Below are positions 1-9,890 of a DNA stretch of 64,000 nucleotides, piece after piece. Position 1 is the stretch's first letter. Each line of letters opens with the position of its first letter. The notes beneath the pieces were generated by a model, which saw only the letters and a program-made list of their open reading frames with translations, made no database searches and was not told the DNA's origin. The stretch lies in assembly GCF_049243985.1 (NCBI RefSeq), contig NC_135374.1:58153934-58217933 (forward strand), given 5' to 3'. A program made the position numbers and the translations under genes. The stretch is from Paroedura picta (Eukaryota; Chordata; Lepidosauria; Squamata; Gekkonidae).

Positions 1-415
1 AGTCTTTGCAAATCCACAGAGCTTTTATGCTTGTATGATTCAATGTCTTCTGCAGTCCTTTATGACAGATTCTTGAGAACAACTCGTCTGGAAAGACTCT
101 GCCTGTGTGGAGCTGGAGTACCTGAATTTTCATCTCATGTTTTGCTTTACTGTAATTTCTATACCAAGCTGAGGAACTCTTCACTAAACCCTCATTTATA
201 TAAGTTCAAAGGCAGTTTTGCTAAGCAATTTTACCTGACTGGAACCCTCCTATTACTAATTAAGTAGTAGCTAATATGAGGGTCTGGGAATTGCTTGGTA
301 AAACCCTGGAGAAATCTCTTTTTCCACCTTTCTAAAACTTTATGATAGTTTATTTGTGTTATCTCTTGGTGCTATAAATATCTGCAACTTGTAATAAATG
401 ATTAATAAATGTTTT
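1..415 (+). mobile_element. LINE 3' end, family not assigned
   Basis: The first 265 bases encode the last part of a non-LTR retrotransposon protein with a CLCGxxxxE...HVLLYCNFY zinc-binding pattern, followed by a short A/T-rich 3' end with TAATAAATG repeats near 392-412. The same C-terminal pattern occurs on the minus strand at 28940-29490 and 47938-48995, so these are three copies of one or related families. The clade (Vingi/I-like or another) cannot be decided by eye. The copy is cut by the window edge. Confidence 0.6.
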
Positions 416-1140
416 TGTTTTATTGACCGTTTATGCACTGGGAACTTCACTGCCCCATCCCCCTGTCAGGAGCACAGATCAGATGTGGATGAGGTGCACC
501 AGGCCAAATGCTCCCCCATGTGGGTGCAGGAAGAAGTGGGCCAACCTGCCATGACTAAAACTCCAGCCTGCAGCACGGCATGAAACCTCCAGTGCGTAAA
601 CGATCATTGACATCCTATTAAGTACTTTTTGGTGTCAGTCAAAGAATACGTCTGTTACATGAGAGTTTCAAACCAATGAAGAGAAACAAGTGCAAACAGC
701 ACTTGTGAGGGGGAAAGCCCCTGCTTTTGGTTAATGGGTTTTTTGGTAGGTGGAATAACTATTTCTTCAACTAGTTTGAGCCATGTAGTCACCAACTGTG
801 TTCCAATAGGAGCTTTCTCTTAGAAATGTTGCTGAAGCCATCTGTTTGGTTTAACAGCCCCATTGGTGAACTTGAGATCTTGACTCCCAATTAGTTCCTT
901 GCTTAACTCACAATGACTTCCTTTAATTTTTGGCATGAACAAATCAGCAGGAGCTGTATTTCCTTTCCCTGGGGGGGGGGATTGCAATGACATTTTTGAG
1001 GAATACCAGCACAATATGACATCCTGAGAACCACAGCGGAGCTACAATACAGGGCTCTGCCATTGCACAGCCAATACTAGATGGTACCTCCTGCAGAGCA
1101 GAGGAAAACTAACAACCCCCACATCAGGAGGCCCATGCAG
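416..1140. other. Intergenic, nothing recognised
   Basis: There is no exon-like or clearly repetitive sequence here. A pure G run of about ten bases lies near 970-980. Short open frames are scattered and unsupported. Confidence 0.5.
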
Positions 1141-2075
1141 CATGTTTATTATTGATTAAATTTATAGCCCACCTTCCTCTGAAGACTCAAGGCGGGTTAC
1201 ATAAAAATATAAGTTCCATAAAACCCCCTAACCCATATAACTCCCAAGGTACCAAGATGGCCAGGTCCCTCCTACCTCCCACAGTCATCTAACAAGGTGC
1301 ACTAAAGGTCAGATAGTAGAACCTGAGAAGGGCCCATCACTCTTGCTGGCCTGGTCTAAACCCAAGACCTGGCTGAAGAGCTCCAGTTTGCAGGCCCTGC
1401 AGAACTTTGTCAGCTCCGTCAGGGCCCTCAGCTATCCTGGGAGCTCATTCCACCAGGTCGGGTCCAGGACTGAAAAGGTCCTGGCCCAGGTCAAGGCAAG
1501 CCATATCTCTCTGGGGCCAGGGACCACTAACATTAGTACTCACAGAGTGAATGGCCCTGTGGGGGGCATAAGCAGACAACTGATCCCTCAGGCTGGGCCC
1601 AAGCAACAAATGGCCCTAAAAGGTGGGAAGATGCGCTTCCTTTCCTGCCCAACCACAGGACCTTCGTCTTGGAGGGGTTGTGTTTCATCCAGCAACAGCT
1701 TACAAACAACTGGCAGATGTATCCAGGGGGGAGTCTGGGTGGCCATCCATGAGGAGATAGAGCTGGGTGTCATCTGCATACTGATGGCAACCCAGCCCAT
1801 AGTTCCAGACCAGCATAGTGAGTGGGTCCATGTCCCTAGCAACCCTGGCAACACAATCAAGGACTGGTCCCTGCTGACAATCTTGCAAGTGGGATACATA
1901 GGCACAGCCAACTGTTGCCTGACAGTGTGGCCAAGACCCTTGATGCCATGCTGCTGCTGCCTCTTCCCCAGGCGGAACCCCAGATAGCAGGGAGGAAGAA
2001 CAGAAGCCTCCCATGGAGAATGTTCCGCTACTTCCTCACAGGATGCCAGGATTGCCACCTAACTCCAGCACCATT
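1141..2075 (-). mobile_element. L2 LINE fragment
   Basis: Read on the minus strand, the 2060-1600 part encodes an L2 reverse transcriptase piece with the CHQYADDTQLYLLMDG signature. The 1600-1340 part carries the L2 C-terminal coding sequence (AFSVL..WNELP type). The end at 1200-1141 is the typical L2 3' UTR, the reverse complement of a 'cccgccttgagtcttcagagg' type tail. Sequence between the RT motif and the C-terminus is shortened, so this is an internally deleted copy with several stops and frameshifts. Confidence 0.75.
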
Positions 2076-2492
2076 TTAAATTTCAGTAGCTCTTCAGCAT
2101 TTTAAAAAGGATGCTGACAAGGAAAATGCTTAATGTCGTTACCTGAAAATCTATTGCTCCCACTGTTCTATTTTTTAACTTATTTTTAATATCCAGTTCT
2201 GAAGTACTTGAAAACTTGCACTTTGTTTTGTGGCCTCTGATTTTTAAAAAGTCTCCACATTTGCATTGTAGTTTGAAGGCAAAATGGCATTGGCTACAGC
2301 TGAATTTGGTTTTCAATTGGTTTTTTTTTTAACTTAGATTTTAAGGTGTTTATTTTTTTTAAGAGGAAATATTTTGCCATATATGTGGCCATAAAACATT
2401 CAATAGACCAGCCCATTAGATTCCTTTTTGCCATTTTGTGATCAAAGTAATGCCCTGAGTTTGCTCTGACTTTCCCCACAAATCGTATGATT
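2076..2492. other. A/T-rich intergenic stretch
   Basis: The stretch is A/T rich with T-runs near 2320-2360. I recognise no gene or repeat in it. Confidence 0.5.
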
Positions 2493-2500
2493 GTCTAATA

Positions 2501-2619
2501 CAGGGGTAGTCAACCTGTGGTTCTCCAGATGTCCATGTAGATGGACTACAATTCCCATGAGCCCCTGCCAGCAAATGCAGTCCATGGACATCTGGAGGAC
2601 CACAGGTTGACTGCCCCTG
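2501..2619. mobile_element. hAT-type MITE with 8-bp target duplication
   Basis: The element begins CAGGGGTAGTCAACC and ends GGTTGACTGCCCCTG, with terminal inverted repeats of about 40 bp. It is flanked on both sides by GTCTAATA (2493-2500 and 2620-2627), an 8-bp target site duplication as made by hAT transposases. It has no coding capacity. A truncated relative lies at 45137-45205. Confidence 0.88.
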
Positions 2620-2627
2620 GTCTAATA

Positions 2628-3135
2628 TGCAGTGCAGTACTACTTGGACTGGTTCTCTTCAAAGTTCATCAAAGTCAGTGGGCTTAGAGAGATATTCCTG
2701 TGCTTTAGATGTTACTATTGTACACTATCGTTCACTATTGTGCACTTTCACTTCCTGTTTAGCTTTTTGGCTATTTCAACAGAGGGGAAATTTTGTCATG
2801 TCACAATACCTTTGTGCTGGCATTGAGAAATAACTTATGATTACACACAGGCTACAAATTATTTGATGTCTAATTTATTTTAAGATGCACACAAGCAACT
2901 TCAGCAGAAAAATGCATGTAACGTAATAGTGAGGGATACAGGACAAAGGAAAGTTTATTCTGGCTTTAAATGTCATAACGCATTGATGACCATCCTGGAA
3001 ATGAAAAGTGAGAAGCCTGCTGAATAAGCCCCATGGCCTTTCTAGTGCAGTACCCTCTTTTCCACACTGGCAAGTCAGATGCTCCAGAAGGCCCACAGCA
3101 GGGTCACAAAGTCCAAAGATTGCCCAGAAAGATCT
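2628..3135. other. Intergenic, nothing recognised
   Basis: No exon-like segment or clear repeat is visible between the MITE and the SINE fragment. Confidence 0.45.
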
Positions 3136-3222
3136 GGGGTGGTGTAGTGGTTAAGAATGATGGACTCTAATCTAGAGACACATGATACCTGCTGAGTGGC
3201 CTTGAGCCAGTCACAGTTCTCC
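3136..3222 (+). mobile_element. tRNA-headed SINE, 5' fragment
   Basis: It carries the head 'ggtgtagtggttaagaatg' followed by the 'gactctaatct' stretch and the GGCCTTGAGCCAGTCACAG segment of the Sauria-type SINE. The SINE's 3' half is missing. Confidence 0.65.
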
Positions 3223-3782
3223 AATGGTTTTTAATCAATCCGTCAGGATCTTGCCAACTGTGTGCTGCTGCAAGTGATCCTTTTGTTCCTTGTCTTGGGG
3301 TTGGGGTTTTTGGGGGAGGGCAGGTTCAGTGCCATCTTGGTACTACCAGTATCATGATCTGGCACCAATAAAGAGCTGCAACAATTCCAGTGTCTGTGAG
3401 TTGTTGACTCACAAGATCTGCCACAAATATAACTAAGGTGATTGTAAGTTTCTGTGAGACTCCTTAGGATACAGAAAAGAAACCACTCTCTGATAAAAAC
3501 CCAACTCTTCTTTTTCTTTGCTTACTCCCAGTAACTGGCTTTGAACATGGAAGTTCCATGCAGCAATCATGGCTAATGGCTATTGATGGCTCTATTTTTT
3601 ATTAATTTGTCTAATTCCCATTTAAAGCCAAGAAAACTATCTCCATGTTCCGTGACAATGAGTTCTAGAAGTTAGCTATGTACTGTGTACTGGTATGACT
3701 CTACTGCACATCACCTTCCTCTGAGATCACAAAGAGAAACCTTGAAAAATTACTGTGGGTACCCTAATATTTTATTAATATA
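3223..3782. other. Intergenic, nothing recognised
   Basis: A low-complexity GT/GGG stretch occurs near 3290-3320. No gene or clear repeat was recognised. Confidence 0.4.
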
Positions 3783-4540
3783 CTAACAGAGAAGCCCTTT
3801 TTGAAAATGGGCTGGGGGCTGGCACAGCTATCGCAACAGGCAGGAAGTTGGCAAGAGCCACGGGGCCACAGTGGGCTGTGGGTAGAGGCATCTCCCTGCA
3901 CTCCATTGGTGGCCAGGAAGAGTGGTGGTGCATTTGTAGAGGGGGTAGACTGGAGAGCCAGTTTGGTGTAGTGGTAATATGGCATGCCGGGCTCGATTCT
4001 GCTCTTCCCCACATGCAGCCAGCTGGGTGACCTTGGACTCACCACAGCACTGATAAAGCTGTTCTGATCAAGCAGTGATATCAGGGCTCTCTCAGCCTCA
4101 CCCACCTCACAGGGTGTTTGTTGTGGGGAGAGGAAGGGGAAGGTGACTGTAAGCTGCTTTGAGCATCCTTTGGATAGAGAAAAACGGCATATAAGAACCA
4201 ACTGTTCTTCCCTGCTGGGCCTTGATGGCGAGGACAGGGGGGAGAGAGTTGGGGAGGCTGTGGAAGGTGAAGGTGGGCTAGGGAGCATGGTGGCACCTTT
4301 GGGGAGGGGGAGGGAGCCTTCCTCACGTGCCCTCATTGGCAAGGATGGTGGGGAGAGTGTCCAGAGGGCGTGGGCAGGCCCCTGGCAGCGAGGACACTAG
4401 AGAGAGCAGTGTGGAGGGGTGGAACATGTGGTCAGCCTTCTGCAGCACTCTCCAGCAGTGGCGAGGATGTGCAGCATCTGACTGGCCCTCGTGCAAGAGG
4501 GCAAAAGCCCTGCTTAGCAGGATTACTTTTTATATGAAAA
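3783..4540 (-). mobile_element. Helitron-like element, interrupted by a SINE
   Basis: On the minus strand the 3' end reads: imperfect hairpin (GCCC...GGGC), eight bases CTTCTCTG, TTAG, then a flanking T. This is the same end structure as at 15639, 47588 and 41522. The body is G-rich. A Sauria-type SINE sits inside at 3951-4217. The 5' end near 4540 is a guess, because I do not see a clear TC start. Confidence 0.4.
3951..4217 (+). mobile_element. Sauria-type SINE
   Basis: This is a full-length copy. The tRNA-derived head is 'agccagtttggtgtagtgg', the body contains CCAGCTGGGTGACCTTGG and the CTCTCTCAGCCTCACCCACC stretch, and the tail is 'agaaccaactgttctt'. At least five other copies lie in the window. 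It belongs to the pol III transcribed, LINE-mobilised SINEs of squamates. Confidence 0.85.
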
Positions 4541-6050
4541 TATTGTTTTAAAATATTGTCTTGCTCATACACACAGCTTCCCATCAGTCACACAGAGAAG
4601 ATCATTGTGCTGGAGTGGTTAATGCTGCTGAATAAATGTTTGGGATTTTAAAAAAATCTGCATGGCCAATCAAACCTCCAGGGGCCATTCAGAAGCCACA
4701 TTGTCCACAATCTAAAAATATTTAGTGGACACCAGGAAAAGTATAGGTGAGTGTCTTTATGCCCATTAGTGCCTTCACCACGTATTTCTATAAACCTTTG
4801 TTTCTGTGTCAGTGTGCTACTTTCTTCCCTTCTCCCTTCTAATGAAGGTGTATACAAAAATGTGTAGCAATTAGAAGTTGTTCTTGCTGCATTCTACAAT
4901 TTAACTCAAAATTTTATTCTTTTAAAAAGTGTTGATGATGTATTCCATTGCATTCAGTGGTACTTGATCCCAGGTGTATGTATACACAATGGTAGGACTG
5001 TTTGTTGCTGTCTTGGGCTGCACTGAAATCAATCAACCCAACTGGGAGGGGACAGGGAATAACACCTGTAACCACAGCTGAACACACTGGAACCAAGAAA
5101 AATAACAACAGCATAGGTGCAATCGTAGGAAGTTGCCAGAAAATACTAGTCCTTTGCAAGCTAAACTGAGAAGTTCCAAAACATATTTGTTATGGAGCTG
5201 AAATCCATTTCCAAATTCTGATTGGTGCTGGTTTATTGTGTGTATTTTATGCATTTTAATGGCAAGCTGCCTAAAATACGCATTTATTATATGGCTACGT
5301 AAATTAATAGCAAGGAGCTGGAGCTCTGAGCTCATCAAAGCAAAGGTGCACCAAGTGATGGGGAGGGGAGATGGAGAATGTTAAGATGGCCTGTTCTTAG
5401 ACATGCACAGGCACACACAATTAAGTACCATGAACGTAAGAGAAATGTATTTTTGTGCATTTGTTGTTGTTACTATTTTATACCTCAAAAATATTTATCA
5501 ACAAGCAGTCTAATTGATACCTATTTAGTAGAGTAGTATAACTCATCTCCCTTTGGTAGCACAGTTGGCAATGTGACTTTTCTCAAAATCAAAAGCATTT
5601 CATCCATGTTAAGATGGGTACTCTGATCAGTCATGTATGGCTTGCAGCTTAAATGCACACCCATGTGGCCGTTTTAGTGGGATAGAACTACAGTATCCTC
5701 AAAGCACTAGTGTTTGCAGCTAAACACTATTAAAAAAATGACCAAAGAACTTGACCACCTCAGAGGGAGCTCTGTATGAGTGGTCAAAAGAATGGGCAAA
5801 AGTGCTCACAGGGCTCAGGCAGAATATGATGCATAACAGGCACATGGATAATGGGAAGAATGTCGACCTGGACAATGTGGGGCTCTAAGGAACAAAAGGA
5901 AGAGGGCACTGTTTATATATGTCAATAGTGCAGAATGAGATGCACTATCTCATTTAATGATCTTGGGAGGAAACAGAACAGCTAAGTGGGAGGCATGATT
6001 TCAAAACCTCCAGAAATATTAATTAAAATGTATGTATTCAGTTCTGTGAC
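4541..6050. other. Intergenic, nothing recognised
   Basis: The sequence is A/T-moderate with no exon-like segment that I can place. Open frames here are short and lack domain features. Confidence 0.4.
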
Positions 6051-6074
6051 TGCAGCTGCAGAGCACCAGTTCTA

Positions 6075-6295
6075 AACCTTGGAACTGTCATTTAACTGTG
6101 GGCCTCTCTTTACAGTCCCAGAACATTTATGCTTCTGCCAAAGACTCTCATTCCACTCTGTGGGCTCTCATCCCAATTCCAGAAAATTTTTTTCCAGTCC
6201 CAGGTGCCATCATTCCAGTCTGAGGACAATCATTACAGTTCCAGAATAGTGGATTTTGGCCCAGGGACTGTCATTCCACTCTTGGGCTCAGAGCA
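6075..6295. repeat. Degenerate short tandem repeat
   Basis: A motif of roughly 25-35 bases built on 'cattccagtctgaggac' recurs imperfectly about six times (CATTCCA or CATTACA followed by a CTGGG or CCAGGG-like stretch). It lies directly upstream of the retroviral env remnant and is not obviously part of it. Confidence 0.45.
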
Positions 6296-7866
6296 GTTTT
6301 TTCTAAATCCATTTAATGTGTTCATTGTAACTCTTCAATGTGGTCATGTCAGTGAAGTGCATGCAACTCAATTGATGTGTGTGTATATGAACATGTATGT
6401 TAAATGTCATCAATTTTTTGGTGTTTATGGGAACAGCTTTAGTCTTTTAATTGATGGTACTGGTTCAGATCCAGCAGTTTTGCTGTACATTGGTATAGCG
6501 TCTGAACAAGTAACCATGCAAAAACATCAAGTGTTTCATAGATTCTGGGAAGAAGCCAAAATTCCTGATGTTGTTCCTGAAAAGCCTATTAATTTATTTT
6601 TAGAATTGGCTCAGCAAATTGCAGTAAGTCTAAATGTTTCTAATTGTTATGTTTGTGGTGGCACAAATATAGGAGACCAATGGCCTTGGGAAACCCAAGA
6701 GTGGAAGTGGAATACTACAATTCCATATGATAGTGGTTTAGTTGAGCCCCATAAGGGCCAAAATCAGTGGTCCCTATACACCTCTCTGGTGGGACAATAT
6801 TGCATTCAAATGCCTAAAAAGAGTAATCCAACGTCTAAAAGACAATTTATGGGTCACTTAAACTGTAAAGGAATTCATATTTTCAATAGTATCACTCCTA
6901 TTTGGTGGACAAATAACCCATGGGTTATTTAACAGATACTTGTGCTCAGATTTGGAAATTTGGAAATGCCTCTTATCCTTGGATGGCCCCACTAGGCCTA
7001 TATTGGATTTGTGGGACAACTGCTTATACACACCTACCCAAAGGATGGTATGGAACTTGTACATTAGGGACGCTCAGACCATCATTTTTCCTCATCCCAC
7101 GAGCCCAGGGGCAATCTCTTGGGGAAAGAGTTTACCAACCAAGAGAGAAACGTGCTTTAACCATAGGGGAGTGCAAAGACAATGAGTGGTCACCTGAGAG
7201 AATTGTACAGTATTATGGACCAGCTACTTGGGCTGAGGATGGGTCTTATGGATATAGGACCCCAATTTATATGTTAAATCGCATTATTAGATTATAAACA
7301 GTGGTAGAGCTAATTACTAATGAAACTGCTAGAGCTTTGAACCTAATAGCACAGAAGCAAACTAAATTTAGAAGTGCAATCTATCAAAATCAACTTGCTT
7401 TAGATTATTTGCTTACTCCTGAGGGTGGTGAATGTGGAAAGTTTAATCTATCAAATTGTTGTCTTGAAATAGATGATGACCAGAATGTTATTCAAGAAAT
7501 TACACAGAAAATGACAGGTCTTGCCCATGTCCCGGTACAAACCTGGAATGGATTAAATGTCAATGATTGGTTTGGAAACTTGTTTTGGGGAATTGGAGGT
7601 ATTAAAACTATGGTAGGAGGAATTATTTTAATCTGGGTCTCTGTCTCTTGTTGCCATGTCTTATTCCTATGATAATAAATAATTTAAAAAGGGCTACGGA
7701 AAGCATAATTTCCAGACAAACAGAAGCCAAAATATTAGCCCTGTGGGAGTATAAACCACTCCCAAACACAGATTCGAATGAAGAAGAGACTATGACAGTA
7801 GAGATAGAGGGAAAATGTTAATGTGCTCCACAAAGAAGAGTTAAAAAAAATTAAAAGGGGGAATTG

Positions 7867-8461
7867 ATATGGATTGTATAGAAGAAGAAGAAGAGTTGGT
7901 TCTTATATGCCGCTTTTCCCTACCCGAAGGAGGCTCAAAGCGGCTTACAGTCGCCTTCCCTTTCCTCTCCATAGTTTGTGGAACACAATTGAGTCATACA
8001 CACACTTTAGCCACAGTCTGTCCATGGTTTATTTTTAGGTCAGACAGAGTGTATTACTGGCTGCTGTAACGTCACATGTACAGAGTTATTTCTTTGTCTC
8101 TCCAGGTAACCTTGAATCTGTAAAATGTAGCTTCTGTAACATATCTACAGAAATAACTGCTCCATATAAGGAATGTATAATAGCTGAAACAAAGAATTAA
8201 AATGAAATAAGATATATTCGCCGGTGATAGGTTAGACTGGGAACCCTCCGCATAACCTGACTGATTAGAGGGACAGATAGGATGACGCGTCGGGGGTTAT
8301 AAAATTAATTGTATTGTATGTAAAACTACAGAGACAGCACCCTTCCTTTTAGGTGCTTTCTCTCCATGATTTGCAAACCATGTATCCTGAATAAAACCTT
8401 TTTGCTTTGAAGCTGCCTGTTTGTTGGGGTCTTGTGAAATTTCCATTGCATGGCCTATAAC
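7867..8461 (+). repeat. 3' LTR of the retroviral fossil
   Basis: The LTR starts at a TG just after an A/G-rich tract ending in AAAAGGGGGAA and ends near 'cctataaca'. It contains an AATAAA-type signal (about 8391) followed by a GT-rich stretch. A Sauria-type SINE piece occupies 7884-7970. The same orientation as IFNAR1, and a position about 1.4 kb upstream of its start codon, make it a possible but unproven regulatory neighbour. Confidence 0.6.
7884..7970 (-). mobile_element. Sauria-type SINE 3' fragment inside the LTR
   Basis: This is the reverse complement of the SINE tail ('agaagagttggttcttatat', followed by the CGGCTTACAGTCGCC segment). The 5' head of the SINE is missing, as expected for 5' truncation during target-primed insertion. 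Confidence 0.8.
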
Positions 8462-8464
8462 AAG

Positions 8465-8980
8465 GGCCATGGCTTTATTGAATCAATCCATTCCATGATG
8501 GGTCTTCCTCTTTCCCTGTTACTTTCAACTTTTCCTAGTGTTATTGTCTTTTCCAGTGACTCTTCTCATAATGTGACCAAAGTATGATAGCCTCAGTTTA
8601 GTCATGTTTGTTTCTAGATGTTCGGGTTTGATTTGGTCTAGGGATTTATTTGTCCTTTGGGAAGTCCACAGTATCTGTAAATCTCTAACACATTTCAGAA
8701 GAATCAAATGCCCTTCCATCAACTTTCTAGATTTGTCTAAATTTCGCACTCATGCATAGAAATGGGGAATACTATCTTGGTCACCAGTGACACTTCCTTA
8801 AACAAGGCTGTTTTCTAGCTCCTTCACGGCTGCCCTTCTCCATCTCAGCTATTTTAATTTCTCCATCATCAATGGGTCTTATCCCATCTCTTGTTATTCA
8901 CTACGGGCATTCTTGTCATGCATCTGAGTACATTCCCACTCTTCCCACTTCCAAATAACACTCAACTACAGGGCTGTCCT
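8465..8980 (-). mobile_element. RTE-class LINE fragment, diverged
   Basis: On the minus strand, 8749-8540 encodes KLRLSYFGHIMRR, the conserved C-terminal motif of RTE/BovB-type LINE proteins (compare KLKYFGHLMRR in the BovB copies here). The preceding sequence is diverged. The copy is old and does not match the young BovB copies at the DNA level. Confidence 0.6.
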
Positions 8981-9339
8981 AGACGGCTGTCTCAGCCTCT
9001 CCAACGTACAAAATTGGGATTATAAAGGGTTATCGGATGTCCTCTTTTTGGATTGGAAGGTTAGGAATAGTCCTAGTTAGTAGCAATTATTTTAAACAGT
9101 AGGGGTATTTAATATCAAATTTGTCATCACGGTCACTTGCTTGAAGTAGTCAGTTGGGAAATGTATCCTCTTTTTTGCTTTTCAAAATATAGTAACCCAA
9201 GATAACTTTGGATGGTTCCTTAGATAGCTAAGTTCTATTCGCAGTTAAAAAAAAAAAACCCTGCATAAAAACTTTTTCACAGGAAATGAGCTGAAATTGA
9301 AAGAACGTAAGAACATAAGTTCCGCTCTTGGCTTCTCCG
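8981..9339. other. Intergenic, nothing recognised
   Basis: No gene or clear repeat was seen. An A-run lies near 9248-9260. Confidence 0.4.
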
Positions 9340-9826
9340 GAGGAAGGGCATTACTAGGAAGCCACAGTTACACCAGAAGCTAGTCTCCTCTGTCGTTTCC
9401 GTCTTGCAAACGAACGGAAATTGTAAAACGATTGTTTAGCACTTTCTAAACCGTATCGCACTTCCAAGCCTCAAACGAAACTGACGTTCCACTTTAATTT
9501 CCACCGCAAAATAGACATGATTCATCCCTGCCCGCCCGGACAGACTTGACACTACCCTCCGCTCAGAGTGAGGCGGGGCAATGGCCATTTTTCATTCTCA
9601 TCATCATGAGGCGCGTGAAGGGCTAATTTCAGGGGACGGGGCTGATTGCGCATGCGTCGTCAAGGAGGGCGTGTCGGTGCAAGGAAAAGGCGGTCCTGGC
9701 AGAGGTTGATGGAGTCTGTTCCTCGGTGTTTTTTTCTTTTTATTCGCAGTCACGTGGTAAAGGTGGTTTGCAAGCGGCTGTAGTCGTTTGGTTGGTTCAG
9801 AGCCGACTGTCCCTGGGAGGCTAGAC

Positions 9827-9890
9827 ATGAAAGCAGCGCGAGCTCTGCTCGTGGTCATAGCAACGTTCAGAATGGTTCCTTCCAGCACAG
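9827..9890 (+). CDS. IFNAR1: IFNAR1 exon 1, signal peptide
   Basis: The ATG at 9827 opens a hydrophobic leader (MKAARALLVVIATF...) in the CpG-rich region. The donor is ACAG|GTAAGC and the exon ends in phase 1. The first intron is long (8.6 kb). Confidence 0.85.

Larger units (their letters stand above)
6300..8461 (+). mobile_element. Endogenous retrovirus fossil: env part and 3' LTR
   Basis: This is the 3' part of an old class I (gammaretrovirus-like) provirus. The env region (about 6300-7675) shows a surface part with a CxxC motif (CYVC), a furin-type boundary and a transmembrane part with a [10 protein letters not shown] heptad region and a C-X7-CC motif. Then come a purine-rich tract near 7840-7866 and a 3' LTR of about 7867-8461 with an AATAAA-type poly(A) signal near 8391. 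A SINE tail is inserted in the LTR. No gag, pol or 5' LTR is visible. The env part is broken, with roughly two or three breaks. The CX7CC type resembles the Mab-Env/percomORF/HEMO group, but this placement is tentative. It is older than the SINE insertion. Confidence 0.75.

Noticed and set aside
1343-1987. A 214-codon plus-strand open frame
   Set aside because: It is the antisense of an L2 LINE whose RT motif reads on the minus strand.
1-9339. IL10RB or IFNAR2 exons upstream of IFNAR1, as expected from synteny
   Set aside because: No fibronectin III or tail motifs of these genes with splice sites were found. They must lie further upstream or elsewhere.
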